A stretch of 64,000 nucleotides of DNA from Takifugu bimaculatus. Taxonomy: Eukaryota; Chordata; Actinopteri; Tetraodontiformes; Tetraodontidae. Under the pieces are notes generated by a model. The model did no database searches and was not told where the DNA came from. It saw only the letters and a program-made list of their open reading frames with translations. Of this stretch, positions 24,478 to 35,402 are shown piece by piece (positions within the stretch are counted from its first letter, which is position 1; each line of letters begins with the position of its first letter). The translations under genes and the position numbers were made by a program. Location: NCBI GenBank assembly GCA_004026145.2, contig CP034975.1:3078398-3142397 (forward strand). Reading direction: 5' to 3'.

Positions 24478-24845
24478 TTGGGCTTCAGTGTCCGTGGGTG
24501 AGCCGCGGCGACTGGCTAGTGTGGCGTGGAACTGACCCTGGGGCGCGGAACATTCTGGGAGGCAGCCAGCAGTTAAACGACCGAGTCAGCGCGCGGCGAC
24601 TTGTTTCTGCGCGTGCTTTGGCTGTACTCCGCTGTCCTGCGCCTCTCTCGACCTCCCCCAATGTCTCTCTCTCTCTCGCGCGCGCTCTCTCGCGCGCTCT
24701 CTCTCTCCCTCCCTCTCTCAAGCAGCTGTGCAGAAAGCAGTGAGGTCACGCTGTCATCATCATCATCTTCATCATCATTTTCCGCGCGCCGATCAAATTT
24801 GCAACGCGCGCTCACGCACCGGAGACAGTCTGTGCGTACGTGTGT

Positions 24846-24899
<54 letters not shown>

Positions 24900-25100
24900 G
24901 TGTGTGTGTGACAGAGAGAGAGCGCGCTCAGTTGTTATCTGCGAGCTTCGCCTCCGTCTCCTCACACTTCCAGCGCGGTGCTCCGTCTCCAGCCCGCCGG
25001 GCAGACCGACGTGCTCGCCGGCTCCGTGCAGGTTGTCACCGGGCAAAAATCTCAACCGAACACGCTGCTGCAGAAAGTGCGACAATGTCGAAAAATACAC
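24478..25100 (-). promoter_or_regulatory. sh3rf3: Probable sh3rf3 promoter and 5' leader
   Basis: The region is GC- and CpG-rich compared with its surroundings, with many CGCG runs. It contains a pyrimidine-rich CT tract at 24662-24720 and a long TG array at 24840-24910. It lies directly upstream of the RING exon, so it probably contains the transcription start and 5' untranslated leader. No TATA box was identified and the exact start cannot be fixed. Confidence 0.5.
24840..24910. repeat. (TG)n microsatellite in sh3rf3 5' region
   Basis: TG repeat of roughly 35 units with two single-base interruptions, about 365 bp upstream of the first sh3rf3 ATG and within the CpG-rich region. Confidence 0.95.
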
Positions 25101-25325
25101 AAAGAATAGTTCGTTGTATGAATCTTGCAATCTCACTGACGCTGCGCTACTATCCATTTATTTATTTATCTATATTTATTAAGATTGTGGAAAGCGGTCC
25201 CCCCCACCCACCCACCGACCACTTGGGGGGAAATGGTTTCTAGCGACATCTTGTGGTAATCGGTCATTAAGTGCAGCACATAGTTCAGACGATTGATAGA
25301 ACCTCAAACCTCTCTCTCGTTCCGT

Positions 25326-25370
25326 GTGTGTGTGTTTGTGTTTGTGTGTGTGTGTGTGTGTGTGTATGTG
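25326..25370. repeat. (TG)n microsatellite, imperfect
   Basis: TG array with TTTG and A/C interruptions. Confidence 0.9.
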
Positions 25371-25458
25371 CGTGTGTGTGCTCGCGCGAGCTGTAATCTA
25401 GAATATAGTGCACATTGTTCACCTGTTGAGACCTGCTCTTTTCTTATATCCAATCCGC

Positions 25459-25460
<2 letters not shown>

Positions 25461-25512
<52 letters not shown>
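25461..25512. repeat. (GT)n microsatellite
   Basis: About 26 uninterrupted GT units. Confidence 0.95.
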
Positions 25513-25513
<1 letters not shown>

Positions 25514-25619
25514 AGTGACGCCTTCCTGGGTGAGATACAGGTCTTCTTTTTACCACCCAGGATGAAAAGCTGAGGGGGGTTGTTTAGACGGCAAGGAGGA
25601 AGTGTGTGTCTACCTACGT

Positions 25620-25642
25620 GTGTGTGTGTGTGTGTGTGTGTG
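25620..25642. repeat. (GT)n microsatellite
   Basis: About 11 GT units, third member of the cluster upstream of sh3rf3. Confidence 0.9.
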
Positions 25643-28559
25643 TCACCACATGCCACACACACCACATGACACCACAGGCCACAGTCTTATTTAATAGCAG
25701 CATTATTCTCCTCAAAGGAGTGTGAATTCTGATCTGAGCTCTGATGGATGGCCCAGACACTGACTCAGTCTCTGTTGTGTCTGTCTGCATTAAATTGAAC
25801 TTTGTCCGAGCGACTGAACTAGTCCCTCTGTCCTCCCACACTTCTCCTATTTGGTCATATGTTTTGTTTTTTACATCTGCACCAATCAAAGAAACAAAGA
25901 AACCTCAACACTGGTTAGAAAAACAAAATGAAAGGCTGCAAATGCCACATCTGAAAAAGACTGAAGAGCTTTTGTTCTAAAATGCAGGATGAAGTAAAGT
26001 TAAGGTGCTGGTAGTGGAGCAACCTTTATTTAATCCTTGTTAAATGTTCTATGGTTGTGGTACTTGAGGTTATTTTGCATATATCTTCCTCTCTGACTCT
26101 CTCTACCATCGTCACTCGTGCACATTTGTGCTGCTTCATGCATTTCCCCTCAGCTGGGGATTGAGAATTAAGGAGGAGCTGCAGGGACAAGCCAACAAAA
26201 ACTATTATTGGGTGAAAATCCCCTCAATTCTATTAACCAGCATGTTCAGAGCTCCCACGAGCTGGAGCTGCCGTCAGTCACAGACAAAAGGTGAAATTCT
26301 ATGGAACAGCCGACGTGTCAGTTATGACTATGCAGCTGCAACTGTTCTGACAGGTCATCACGCACCGGAATAAGTGATCATGTTCTAATTACTGTATTCA
26401 CACTGTTGCTCATGTATAACAAGCTATCAGTATGCAGGTTTTCATCAGGTTTTTCCCTGAAAATGAAGATGATATTGCCGAGGAACAGTGAATAACGCCT
26501 TCTGCTGTTCTTTCATTGACTTAACTACATTATTTGAAGCAACAGTGACTCCTTACATCACATTAACATCTTGACTGATGGCAAATCCATATATTTTTTC
26601 ACACCGAGAGGCTTCAGAATGACATTAAGGGTGTTGATTTTGGAGGTCACTAACACTAAGCGCACAAAAGAAGCCCCTAAATATGTCCTTCATTTCTCAT
26701 TCTTTTGCACCAATCTCAAGAGCTTATTATCTTTTTACAGAACGTTATAGATATGGCTTCATAATAGAATTCAAATTCATTCCCTTTTCTTCATTTTCAT
26801 GCACAACCAGGAGTTTTCCCACCGACCCCTGTGGAAATCTTATTTGCCTGAGACAGCCACATATAATGAATATGCAGCAGATGCATATGTGTGGGCACGT
26901 GCATGTGTGCCTGTGCACGCGTGCACCAATATGTATATCCAGCACCTCTCTCCGATGTCCCATCCACCAATGTCCTTCGTTCATACAAAAGTAGGTTAGC
27001 TGACACGACAGTTACCACGGCAACTGGCTCTCTGCTTTCCTTGTTGAAGAGTAGTTAGAGAATGTGAGCGTGATTTCAAAGATAATTTCAATATAAACGG
27101 AGGAGGCCGCCGGCTGGAAGGGGGTCCGACTGACACGCAGGGCTTTTATTATTTTATGTTACTCTATTATCAATGAAGCAGGTCCGTGAAGAGAAGACCT
27201 GAACTACTAACAACCTATTTTATTGCTAACTTTTCATGCTTAAATATCAGAAACAGAAACTGGTTACAAGCTTTGTGTCGTGAAAAGTGGTCACAATGAG
27301 AGTGTTTTCTGTTTAAGGCAGTGTTTTATAGATCCTGTCGCAGATTTAGCAGTGGAGGTTGGAACAGATCCTGTTTTAATTGTTGTTTTCATCACTTTCT
27401 CAGCAGTCCTGTTGTTATCCCGTCCTCATCCTCTCTTTATCCAAACTCTTTCCTTCCCATCCTGCTTTTCAATCCGGAAACTCCTGGCTCAAAATCAGTG
27501 AGCGCCTGAAAGAACGAGAGAGATGGAGAGACAGTCTGAGAAGAAAAAGAAGAGGGAAGGATGGAGACTGAGGACGTATAAGAGGAGAAAATCTTGAATG
27601 ACGAGGAGAGGTGAAAGGACACGGAATCAAGCACAGAACAAAAAACAGGGACGGCGGAGACCAGAGGAGGGGGGAGCAAATAATTACAGGAGTTCCCATG
27701 TTTTCAAAGCCCTACTTTTATCTCCCCTTCCTGTGAGCAAGAAAAAACGAGAGAGAGCGGAAAGAGGGAAGATGAGAAGAGGAAGACTGACGTCCAGGCA
27801 GCTTTAGTCCAAATCACACAACAGACAGCAGCCATCCACATCACACAGACGCTGACACGCTCTCACTAATTTATAGCCTCTGATTCAAAGACGGCTTATA
27901 TCCGTCACGTCTGTGTGTGGGTGTGTGTGTGTGCTCTTGTGTCCACCCTTCAACAAATACTATAGTTAATTCTATACGTCTGATTATAAATTACTTAGCT
28001 GATTATGCTTAACAAAGAGTGAAATTAGCAGCAAGGTTAGAAGTGTAGTTTGGTTTCTTGCCTGCTGTTATTACTCAGTGTTGTGTTGTCAGTGGTGAAG
28101 TTAATAGTTGTTTGCATAGCAGGGATATTGGCATGAAATGAAGAGTAAGGTTTGATTAATAAACTGAACTGTGAGCTAATGGCGATTAACCAAAACAAAA
28201 AACATGCTGATGCAGTTTGAACAGATTTATCAGCCACTTGAGAGGCTCACTGGTAATGCCTGCTTCAGCCACTCAGGTCAGAATATAAGTTTTTCTGAAA
28301 GTTCCACGTGTGCAATGGGAGTAGTTTGGGGATGAAAAATATAAATGGCGCTTAATGAGAACAGACGGCTGCTGCTATGTACTAAATTATTTTTGAAACA
28401 AAACATAAAGCCAAGAAAATTAAAAATGAAAAGAAAATGTATGCAGTGCAAATAAATAGCAAATATCAGTTGTTGTTTTGTTGTTTTTGTTGTTTGTTTG
28501 TTTTTAAAGGTTACATTTAACGTGATTATTGTTCGGACTGTTGTGGCGATATTCGGGCG

Positions 28560-28886
28560 TGAACACTAGATGGCACACTGGAGCCACTGCCTGCAGGAAA
28601 TTAATTGCCCCCGCAAACAAACGATCTACCTGAGCGGCTTCAATCTGGGTCTCTGTCGGGGCGGAGTCGGCCTCTCGCTTTACTGCTCCTCTAGGAGGAG
28701 CCTGCAGACACACCAACGGGACTGGAAAATAGGGAAGATTCACAAGATAAGCAGCCAGCCAGCCGGCCAGACAGCCAGTGGGTCCTTGGGCGATGCTTAG
28801 GCGACACCTCGTTAGAGACTGATCACCGATCAAGCGGACCGATCAGTTCCAGCAGCGCAGCCAGAAAGTCCCTCTGCGAGCTCCAG
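28560..28886 (+). other. edar: Candidate non-coding exon 1 of edar
   Basis: A CpG-containing stretch ends in GCGAGCTCCAG|GTAAGA, a near-consensus splice donor. It lies upstream of the first coding exon, whose acceptor is at 34502, in the place expected for a 5' untranslated exon. Vertebrate EDAR is known to start with a non-coding exon followed by a long intron. The 5' limit is a guess, and a second possible first exon with a donor at 29330 is listed separately. Confidence 0.4.
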
Positions 28887-29108
28887 GTAAGAGGCTCCAC
28901 GCTCAGGAATGCTGGGAAGACTTGGGGAAGGGAGGAAATCCTGGGCAAAAATCATTTTGCCAAATACCTCAGTGTGATTTCACTTCAAAAGTTGGATTTG
29001 TTGTTTTTGGGTCTAAGTAATATTCCTCCAGGACGGGAATCCTGCCGACATGCGCCTGTGCCGCAGCTTGTTGTTACTGTTTTCTGTCATCTGAAGTATC
29101 CATTAAGA

Positions 29109-29134
29109 TGACATGCCTGGCGCCTGGCATGTCA
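29109..29134. promoter_or_regulatory. Near-perfect palindrome with two CATG half sites
   Basis: The arms are TGACATGCC and GGCATGTCA around TGGCGCCT. The 26-bp element equals its reverse complement except at one symmetrical pair. Each arm holds a CATG core in an arrangement similar to a p53/p63-family response element with a six-base spacer, although the outer bases do not fit the consensus fully. It is 8 bp upstream of TATAAA at 29143. Role inferred only. Confidence 0.35.
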
Positions 29135-29142
29135 TGTCAGGC

Positions 29143-29330
29143 TATAAACGCGGGCATCATAGTTGCCAAGGGAACCAGAGTGGAGAAGAACGTCTGCATT
29201 GTGGCAGGGTGTGTAAAAAAACAATAAATGCCTGCATGTTCACCTGAACGCACCTTTGGGATGTGACAAACCTCCAGTAACTTCGCATGAGTGGAGGGTA
29301 GACGTGTCGGTGCAGAGTCTCTCGCCCAAG
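29143..29330 (+). promoter_or_regulatory. edar: Candidate alternative edar promoter and first exon
   Basis: TATAAA at 29143-29148 is followed about 180 bp later by CTCGCCCAAG|GTAAAG, a good splice donor at 29330. A transcript starting near 29173 could splice from here to the first coding exon at 34503. There is no transcript evidence, and the CAG|GTAAGA donor at 28886 is the stronger of the two. Confidence 0.3.
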
Positions 29331-30230
29331 GTAAAGAGACACAGCAGCTCGCAGTTTGGGCCTGGGGCTGCTTTTTTTTTTACAGGACGGCGAGGGTCAG
29401 GGGTCACTAGATTATGGTGATGGCGAAGTCTGGCTGGTGGGCAGAGTTTTTGGATTCTCCCGCTCCATGTGCGTTTTATGCGTTGGTGCATGTGTGCGTC
29501 CCCATGTGTGACCCCTGCACACCTTTCCCTTCCGTCTGCCTAAATGTTTGGTTTGTGGTGCCGCCTGCCTGTCTCGAGGGCCCCCGGGAGCCGCTAAGTC
29601 CTGCCCGCAGACAGGCAGCTGAACCCGGCCGGGGACATGCCGGGTCCTGCCGAGGCTCTGAACTGCGAGTTGGCTTTGAACTGAAGGTGCTGGAGGTGGA
29701 AATCAATCCATCTCTGTCTCCCTGTCTCTCCCCCTCCCTTCTCCGTAAACCTCTTCCCCTGCAGCCCCTTCGCGCAGTGGGTGTCAGCTGCCACCAGACC
29801 TTTCATGTGCGCAGGTAAAAAGGGAAGGAGAGGAAGGGGGGGAGCGTAACTCATCTTCAAAAGACGCGCAGCGGTTTCTGAGGATTAAATGGATGAAAGC
29901 TGAAAAAGAGAGCAAGAAAGCCGGCGCCTGTAGACACCGATCATCCTGTTAGAAGTGAATGGAAAATATGTTTACTTGTTGCTCCATCAAGACGTGCTGG
30001 AATTTCACACAGCGATCTGTCTTATTCGGGGGTGACGTTGCACACGCCCGCGCGCGCACACGCACGCACGCACAAGCGCACGCACGTTGCCTGGCTGGAA
30101 AAAACGTTTTTGAGATTTATGTCACAGCTGATTCTAATCCACAAAAGGCTCTTCTGTTGACAAATGTAGAGCTTTGGTGGCCTCACAGGTTTAAGTGTTT
30201 CTTAATGCTTCACACATTTAGGTCAGAATT

Positions 30231-30244
30231 CCCCCCCCCCCCCC
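30231..30244. repeat. Poly-C run
   Basis: Fourteen consecutive C followed by ATCTTTTTTT. Confidence 0.9.
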
Positions 30245-32825
30245 ATCTTTTTTTAATCCAAACTTTCTGCCAAAAAGTCCAAAAGTCGAGCACATGTAAA
30301 TAATCTGCTACTGCAGAACCATAGTCAGCAGGACAGAGGCGATAAGGCAGCAAGGCCGCAGCGCTGCGCTCTCTCCGGGCGTCTCTTTCGGGTCGGGACG
30401 TGGCCACGTTTTAATTTTGCTGGCTAATCGTGAAAGGATAAAGGCTTCTAATCGTGGCTTTCCCCCTCACTTCTGTTCCCCCTGCGGAGGGTTTAGCAGA
30501 ACCATATTAAATCAACAGGACTCCCGCAGAGAAGTTCAAATCTGATTGGGTTTGTGGTGTCATTTGTCTTAAGCTCTTCCATTTTAGTTTCTCAGACTTG
30601 TGTAGAATCTTACTGGAAAAGGACAGCGTGTAGTTACATAATGTGAGAATCTTGGGCCGGTTTTGTGGCATTTGTGGCCTGGTTGACCAGAGAGCAGCTA
30701 AACAGGAAGCCCATGAGGGTCCACTGCTGTTGTGTGGGACACTTGTGGGTGTAATCAATGTGTGTGTTGATGGCTTACTATCACCTATCACACCTTTCTA
30801 TAATTATGTACGGTCAGCATAATCCTGCCACCCACACAACCATCTGAGGTGAGAAAAATGTTCTCCTTTAATGACCGAAGCTTATATGATGACCTGCTCT
30901 AATGGTTGTTTACGCTGAGAGGAAACCACCAACCCGAACTCACGTCCTCCTCACACACACTGCACACACACATAACCCTCCCAGGCCCGGGACACACGCG
31001 TGACGTCTAGTGGCCGATTAGGCTCCCCCCTCACCCCTTCAGGGGAGGGCCAAAGCAGGGCCGAGGGTCTCGGGGAAGATGCTGAGAATCAAAGAGCGAG
31101 CTGACGGTCGCACTGTAATCAACCTGAACTGTGGATGAAGAGCGACGAAGGCCCCTCACACCCTCGGAGGGGGGGTCGTCTCCTCAGCTGTCAGATCCAA
31201 TCACTGCTGCCTGTGATGATTAATCACGAGGTTGTTGCTGCCTCGTTGCCATCATATATGTTTCTGCTTAGATTCGATCCAGCTAAACGTGGCAGCAGTT
31301 GGTGTAAAGTAAGCGACAGCCCCCCGCCCCCCAGAGCCTGGAGACAGAACGCCAGCAGCACATTTCTCCTTTATGATTCCGACCCACAGGGGTGCCTGTA
31401 ATTTCTTTAAAAAGACTTTTACAGCAGATTGGCCTCATTTTGACTGTGGATTCTATAGCTCGGTGTTATATGTAATTAAATTCTATGCATTCACTTTGGG
31501 ATGATTAAAGGCTGCGTTTGATGACTCTCTGATTATACTGGAGTTGCCATTTACAGGGTTACAATTTTCTGTGGTGGCTGGTTTTCTGGCGACGGCGGAC
31601 TACAGGTGCTCCACAGAAGAGAAAAATGTGTATTTACCGTCATCTTTACATTTCAAATAGATGAGAGGATTATTCCTTTAAAATACTGATAAAATACATT
31701 TTGAAGAAAATATGATGAGTTTTTTTCAGGAAAATTGCTTTTGTTTTTTATCAAAAATCCCAATTTGAACCACTTGCTGCCAACTAAAAGTGTGATTAAA
31801 ATGGAATAACGATGAGCTCGCGGACCATCATACAGTAATCTTCTGTCCTCTATAGATTACCTCTCAGCCCAATTCCCCTGCTGATTGGTTCATTAGTAAA
31901 TGATACAGGAAGTGATCAGTGGCCGGAGTAAACAGATGCTTAAAGAGACACATTAAACTATACAAATTAATCACAAAATTCAGGGTTTTATAGAAAACCA
32001 GCTGCTTTGACCTGGAATTTAAGATCAATTAGATAAATCAATGGTTTTTTGTATAAATGTCACCCCAAAAAAATCAACCAAGACCCCGTCCCAGGAATAA
32101 AGGGCTTTGATATGCAGAGAATTCAAAGGTTTCTTTATCTACGCGTGTACATATGTGTTTGTTTGACGGGGATTTCCATACTGAACCACTCCTTTCACCT
32201 TCAGGGCTCAAACATCCCCGCAATGGTTTAGACTCTATACTACAGTCTAATGCAATACCAACAGTCAGGTTGCGGAATAGATCAGAGTCCTGGAGAAAGG
32301 ACTTCTGTTCCAGTTCAATCTCATTTCTCAGCATTTATTTGAGTTTTCTTTTCAATCCACGCGAGACCCAAGGCAAGACAATGAAAATCAGATGATGACT
32401 GAGTTTATGTTGGATGTAGGAGAATTCTAAAGGCTCCAAGATGAATGTGATATTATTACATGAAAGATTAAATTCTATTTTTGTGGTCTGAAATACACAC
32501 GTGTGTTCGCAACAGTCACTGTCCACTTCTCCTGCTGGAGGGACTCAGCCAAAAACCTGAGGATTATTTATCAGAGATGGTGTGATTTGAAGATTAACCC
32601 CCCCACCCCCCACCCCACCCCACCCCGGGGTCGGAAACGCGACGTGGGCTGACTTTCATCTCAGACCTGCCTCAACAGAAAAAAAGAAGCCAGAAGACTT
32701 CAAACATGCACGGGTGCACATCACTTTAACCCCATAATGAGCATCCTCCAGGGGTCTGCCATCGCCTGGCAATTCCTTACTTCCTGTTTTTTTTAAACAC
32801 TTTTATCTCTTAATTTCAAGCAAGT

Positions 32826-32826
32826 A

Positions 32827-32880
<54 letters not shown>

Positions 32881-32882
32881 CC
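32826..32882. repeat. (CA)n microsatellite
   Basis: CA array of about 28 units with TA and GC interruptions. A TG tract and G run follow at 32944-32969. Confidence 0.95.
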
Positions 32883-34044
32883 AGTTATGGCCACAAGAAT
32901 GTTACAATAAAAAAGTGAATTCTGTGCATTCTCCTATTTATTTTGTGTGTGTGTGTGGTGGGGGGGGGGGTTCTAAATAAAAGGAATCAAGCCTCAGTGA
33001 ATGTGGTATGTTAACACATGAACGATTAAAAGTTCAAGGTTTGGATCCAGATGCACATTTTGATTAATTTTCTCCCCCCAAACCCCAAAACACATGCACG
33101 CACTCATGTTCGCGTCTTGAAACTCAGGTGTTTACTGTTGAACTGACGTGTCGGGCCCCCGGGGCACATCATTCCCTACCGGCTCCAGTGTTGGTGCGTT
33201 TGTTCTCTAGCGTTTGTCTCCTGTTTGACATGTCAGTGTAGCGCTCGCTAACAGCGCAGGATCGCGTGATTTTCCCACGTGCATTCAGGCGTGAAGTTCA
33301 AGGTTGGTTAGGAAAAATGTCCTCTGCCCCACAAGTCCACAAACCGTCAGACCCCAGTAGCCGGGTCTGTTGCAAATATCAGCGGCCTAAGGCTGCTGGA
33401 TGCAACCTTGTGCAAAGTCTGATGAATAACAGTGATTAAGTGAGTGTTTGTGTAGATCTGTTGTGTTTGTGTTTATGTGTGCATGCATGCTGGATGGTTT
33501 AACTGGCTGTAAAATAATAATCACTGTTCCCACACACTAAACACACACATACAAACACACATTATTATTGTTGTTTAGCATGAGAGATTCAAAGCTCATC
33601 ATTTCTATTCAAACAAGGCCTCTGACAGGAATCTCTGAACACATATCCTTTTAATTATGACATTAATCACAACACACGCAGACACAAACACTGAATTTAC
33701 CCCACAAGCATGTTGGGGGACTCACACGAACAGACAGTGCATTTGATTTATGCCTCACTGAGAGAAATTCACACGTACTGTATTTGCTATGCCGCCAACA
33801 GCGGTGAAAGAGCGCACGAACACCAGTTTCACAAGTAGCAGGATGCAACACAGCGAAGGGCGCGATGGCATTCACTCAGGGGCTTCAACACCTTTGCAAC
33901 CTGTTCGCTGGCAGCCTCCTCAAGCCGGCTTTCAGCAGCGGAAGAGGGAAAACTGCAGCCCGTGTTGCTAAAACAAACAGTTTTTATGCTCGGCACTGTT
34001 TATCGGGTCTACTAGCCACAGCCGCTGCGGTCGGACTTGTGCAC

Positions 34045-34096
<52 letters not shown>
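34045..34096. repeat. (CA)n microsatellite
   Basis: About 26 uninterrupted CA units. Confidence 0.95.
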
Positions 34097-34100
<4 letters not shown>

Positions 34101-34340
34101 GATTTTGGGGCCAACGGACTCTGAATTGACATCATTCAACTGTGGTTCAGTGAGTGTTTGCACACTTGATTTAAGCACAGGTGAATTGAAAGCAAAGGGG
34201 AAGGTGAACGATATGATGACATCTCCATCTGCAGTGATGCGTGTCCTCAGTTATGAGCTAGAGGAACGCCACGGGCAGATCTGTAGCTGTGTTTATGAGC
34301 GATGATGTGATGCATCAGGACAGTGAACTCATCTAGGCCA

Positions 34341-34353
34341 CACACACATACAC

Positions 34354-34400
<47 letters not shown>
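34341..34400. repeat. (CA)n microsatellite
   Basis: CA array of about 29 units with TA and GC interruptions near its 5' end, about 100 bp upstream of the first edar coding exon. Confidence 0.95.
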
Positions 34401-34401
<1 letters not shown>

Positions 34402-34502
34402 AGACAGGACTACTGTAGGGTGAAACTAATGACCTCATTGGGTTTTTTTTGGGTTTTTTTTGCAGATGCCCTGTTGAATCTTAATTTGCCTTTTCTCCAC
34501 AG

Positions 34503-34562
34503 GAAGAAAGCACAGACATGTCCAAGAGAAGCCAAAAGAAATCCGTCTTCCTCACATTATTT
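34503..34562 (+). CDS. edar: edar exon with start codon (coding exon 1)
   Basis: The acceptor CTCCACAG precedes 34503 and the ATG is at 34518, 15 nt into the exon. The exon codes 15 residues (MSKRSQKKSVFLTLF), the basic and first hydrophobic part of the signal peptide, and ends in phase 0 at TTT|GTAAGT. Confidence 0.85.
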
Positions 34563-35323
34563 GTAAGTGACTAATTTCTCCTTTTTGATGATGAGTTTTC
34601 TTAACTGTGAAGAGGACTCGAATGGAATCAGCAGTATAATCCGGTTCTGGTCCGGCGCAGGATGGTGAACAGTCGGCCTGTTTTTGTTTCTGCAGCTGTG
34701 GGAAACACGTTGGTGGATGATTATTATTGCTGTCTCTTCAAGGACAAAGAATGTGCTGCTGAGTGTGTAGCTACACAAGTCTGTAAGCGCTCGGCTCGCC
34801 ACCCATGTGGCGCTCTGACGTTATTCTAAATGAAGCTCTGCAGCCTGACAACCTCTTCTCTGCATATGGCCGATCTGTCGTTCCTCCAAACAGCTTAAAT
34901 GCAAAATTCAGATATCGGTGTCACTATAGTCCCACCCAGAGAGGTGTGTATAACCTGGAATATGTTTGAACAATGCTGGAAGCCTCCATGAATGTCTGTG
35001 TACCAAAGAGATTCTCAGTGGCCTGATGGTGCAATGATTATGATAATTGTAGCTCAGCTCGTGCACGTGCATAGCGTTGTGCATTAAGTGACCTGAGACG
35101 GTTGAGCTCTGTGCAAACATCAGACTTTTGTGTATTTTCTCGAGCTGAATCTGGCGTATGCTGTCACAACGTGGTGGACTTTTCTGTTCCGTCGTCTTTT
35201 CTGGACTGCAGATGATTAAAAGTCGCTTTGTTTGTTTGTAAGGGAACAGCCTGTACTACAACGCTGCAACCTCCAGCTGATACTTATTAGTGTGACTCGC
35301 TGGCACACGCACAGACACATGCA

Positions 35324-35402
<79 letters not shown>

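Larger units (their letters stand above)
25101..28560. other. Intergenic region between divergent sh3rf3 and edar
   Basis: The 5' ends of sh3rf3 (minus) and edar (plus) face each other, so this stretch is the shared upstream region. It contains three close TG arrays (25326-25370, 25461-25512, 25620-25642), a purine-rich zone at 27495-27780 and otherwise AT-rich sequence. No gene was recognised. A TATAAAT at about 28341 could be a core promoter but has no other support. Confidence 0.5.
28887..34502 (+). other. edar: Probable edar intron 1
   Basis: Runs from the candidate donor at 28887 to the acceptor TTTTCTCCACAG at 34502. It includes a GC-rich region at 29440-29830, a C run at 30231-30244, CA arrays at 32826-32882, 34045-34096 and 34341-34400, and a second possible promoter near 29143. 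No coding exon is recognised; open frames in the CA-rich part are repeat artefacts. Confidence 0.45.

Noticed and set aside
24573..25182. Long frames of about 190 codons on both strands over the sh3rf3 5' region
   Set aside because: They are driven by the TG array and CT/GA tracts, which read as Val-Cys or His-Thr runs; GC-rich DNA has few stops.
33865..34305. 146-codon plus-strand frame upstream of edar
   Set aside because: Runs through a CA microsatellite read as His-Thr and shows no domain.
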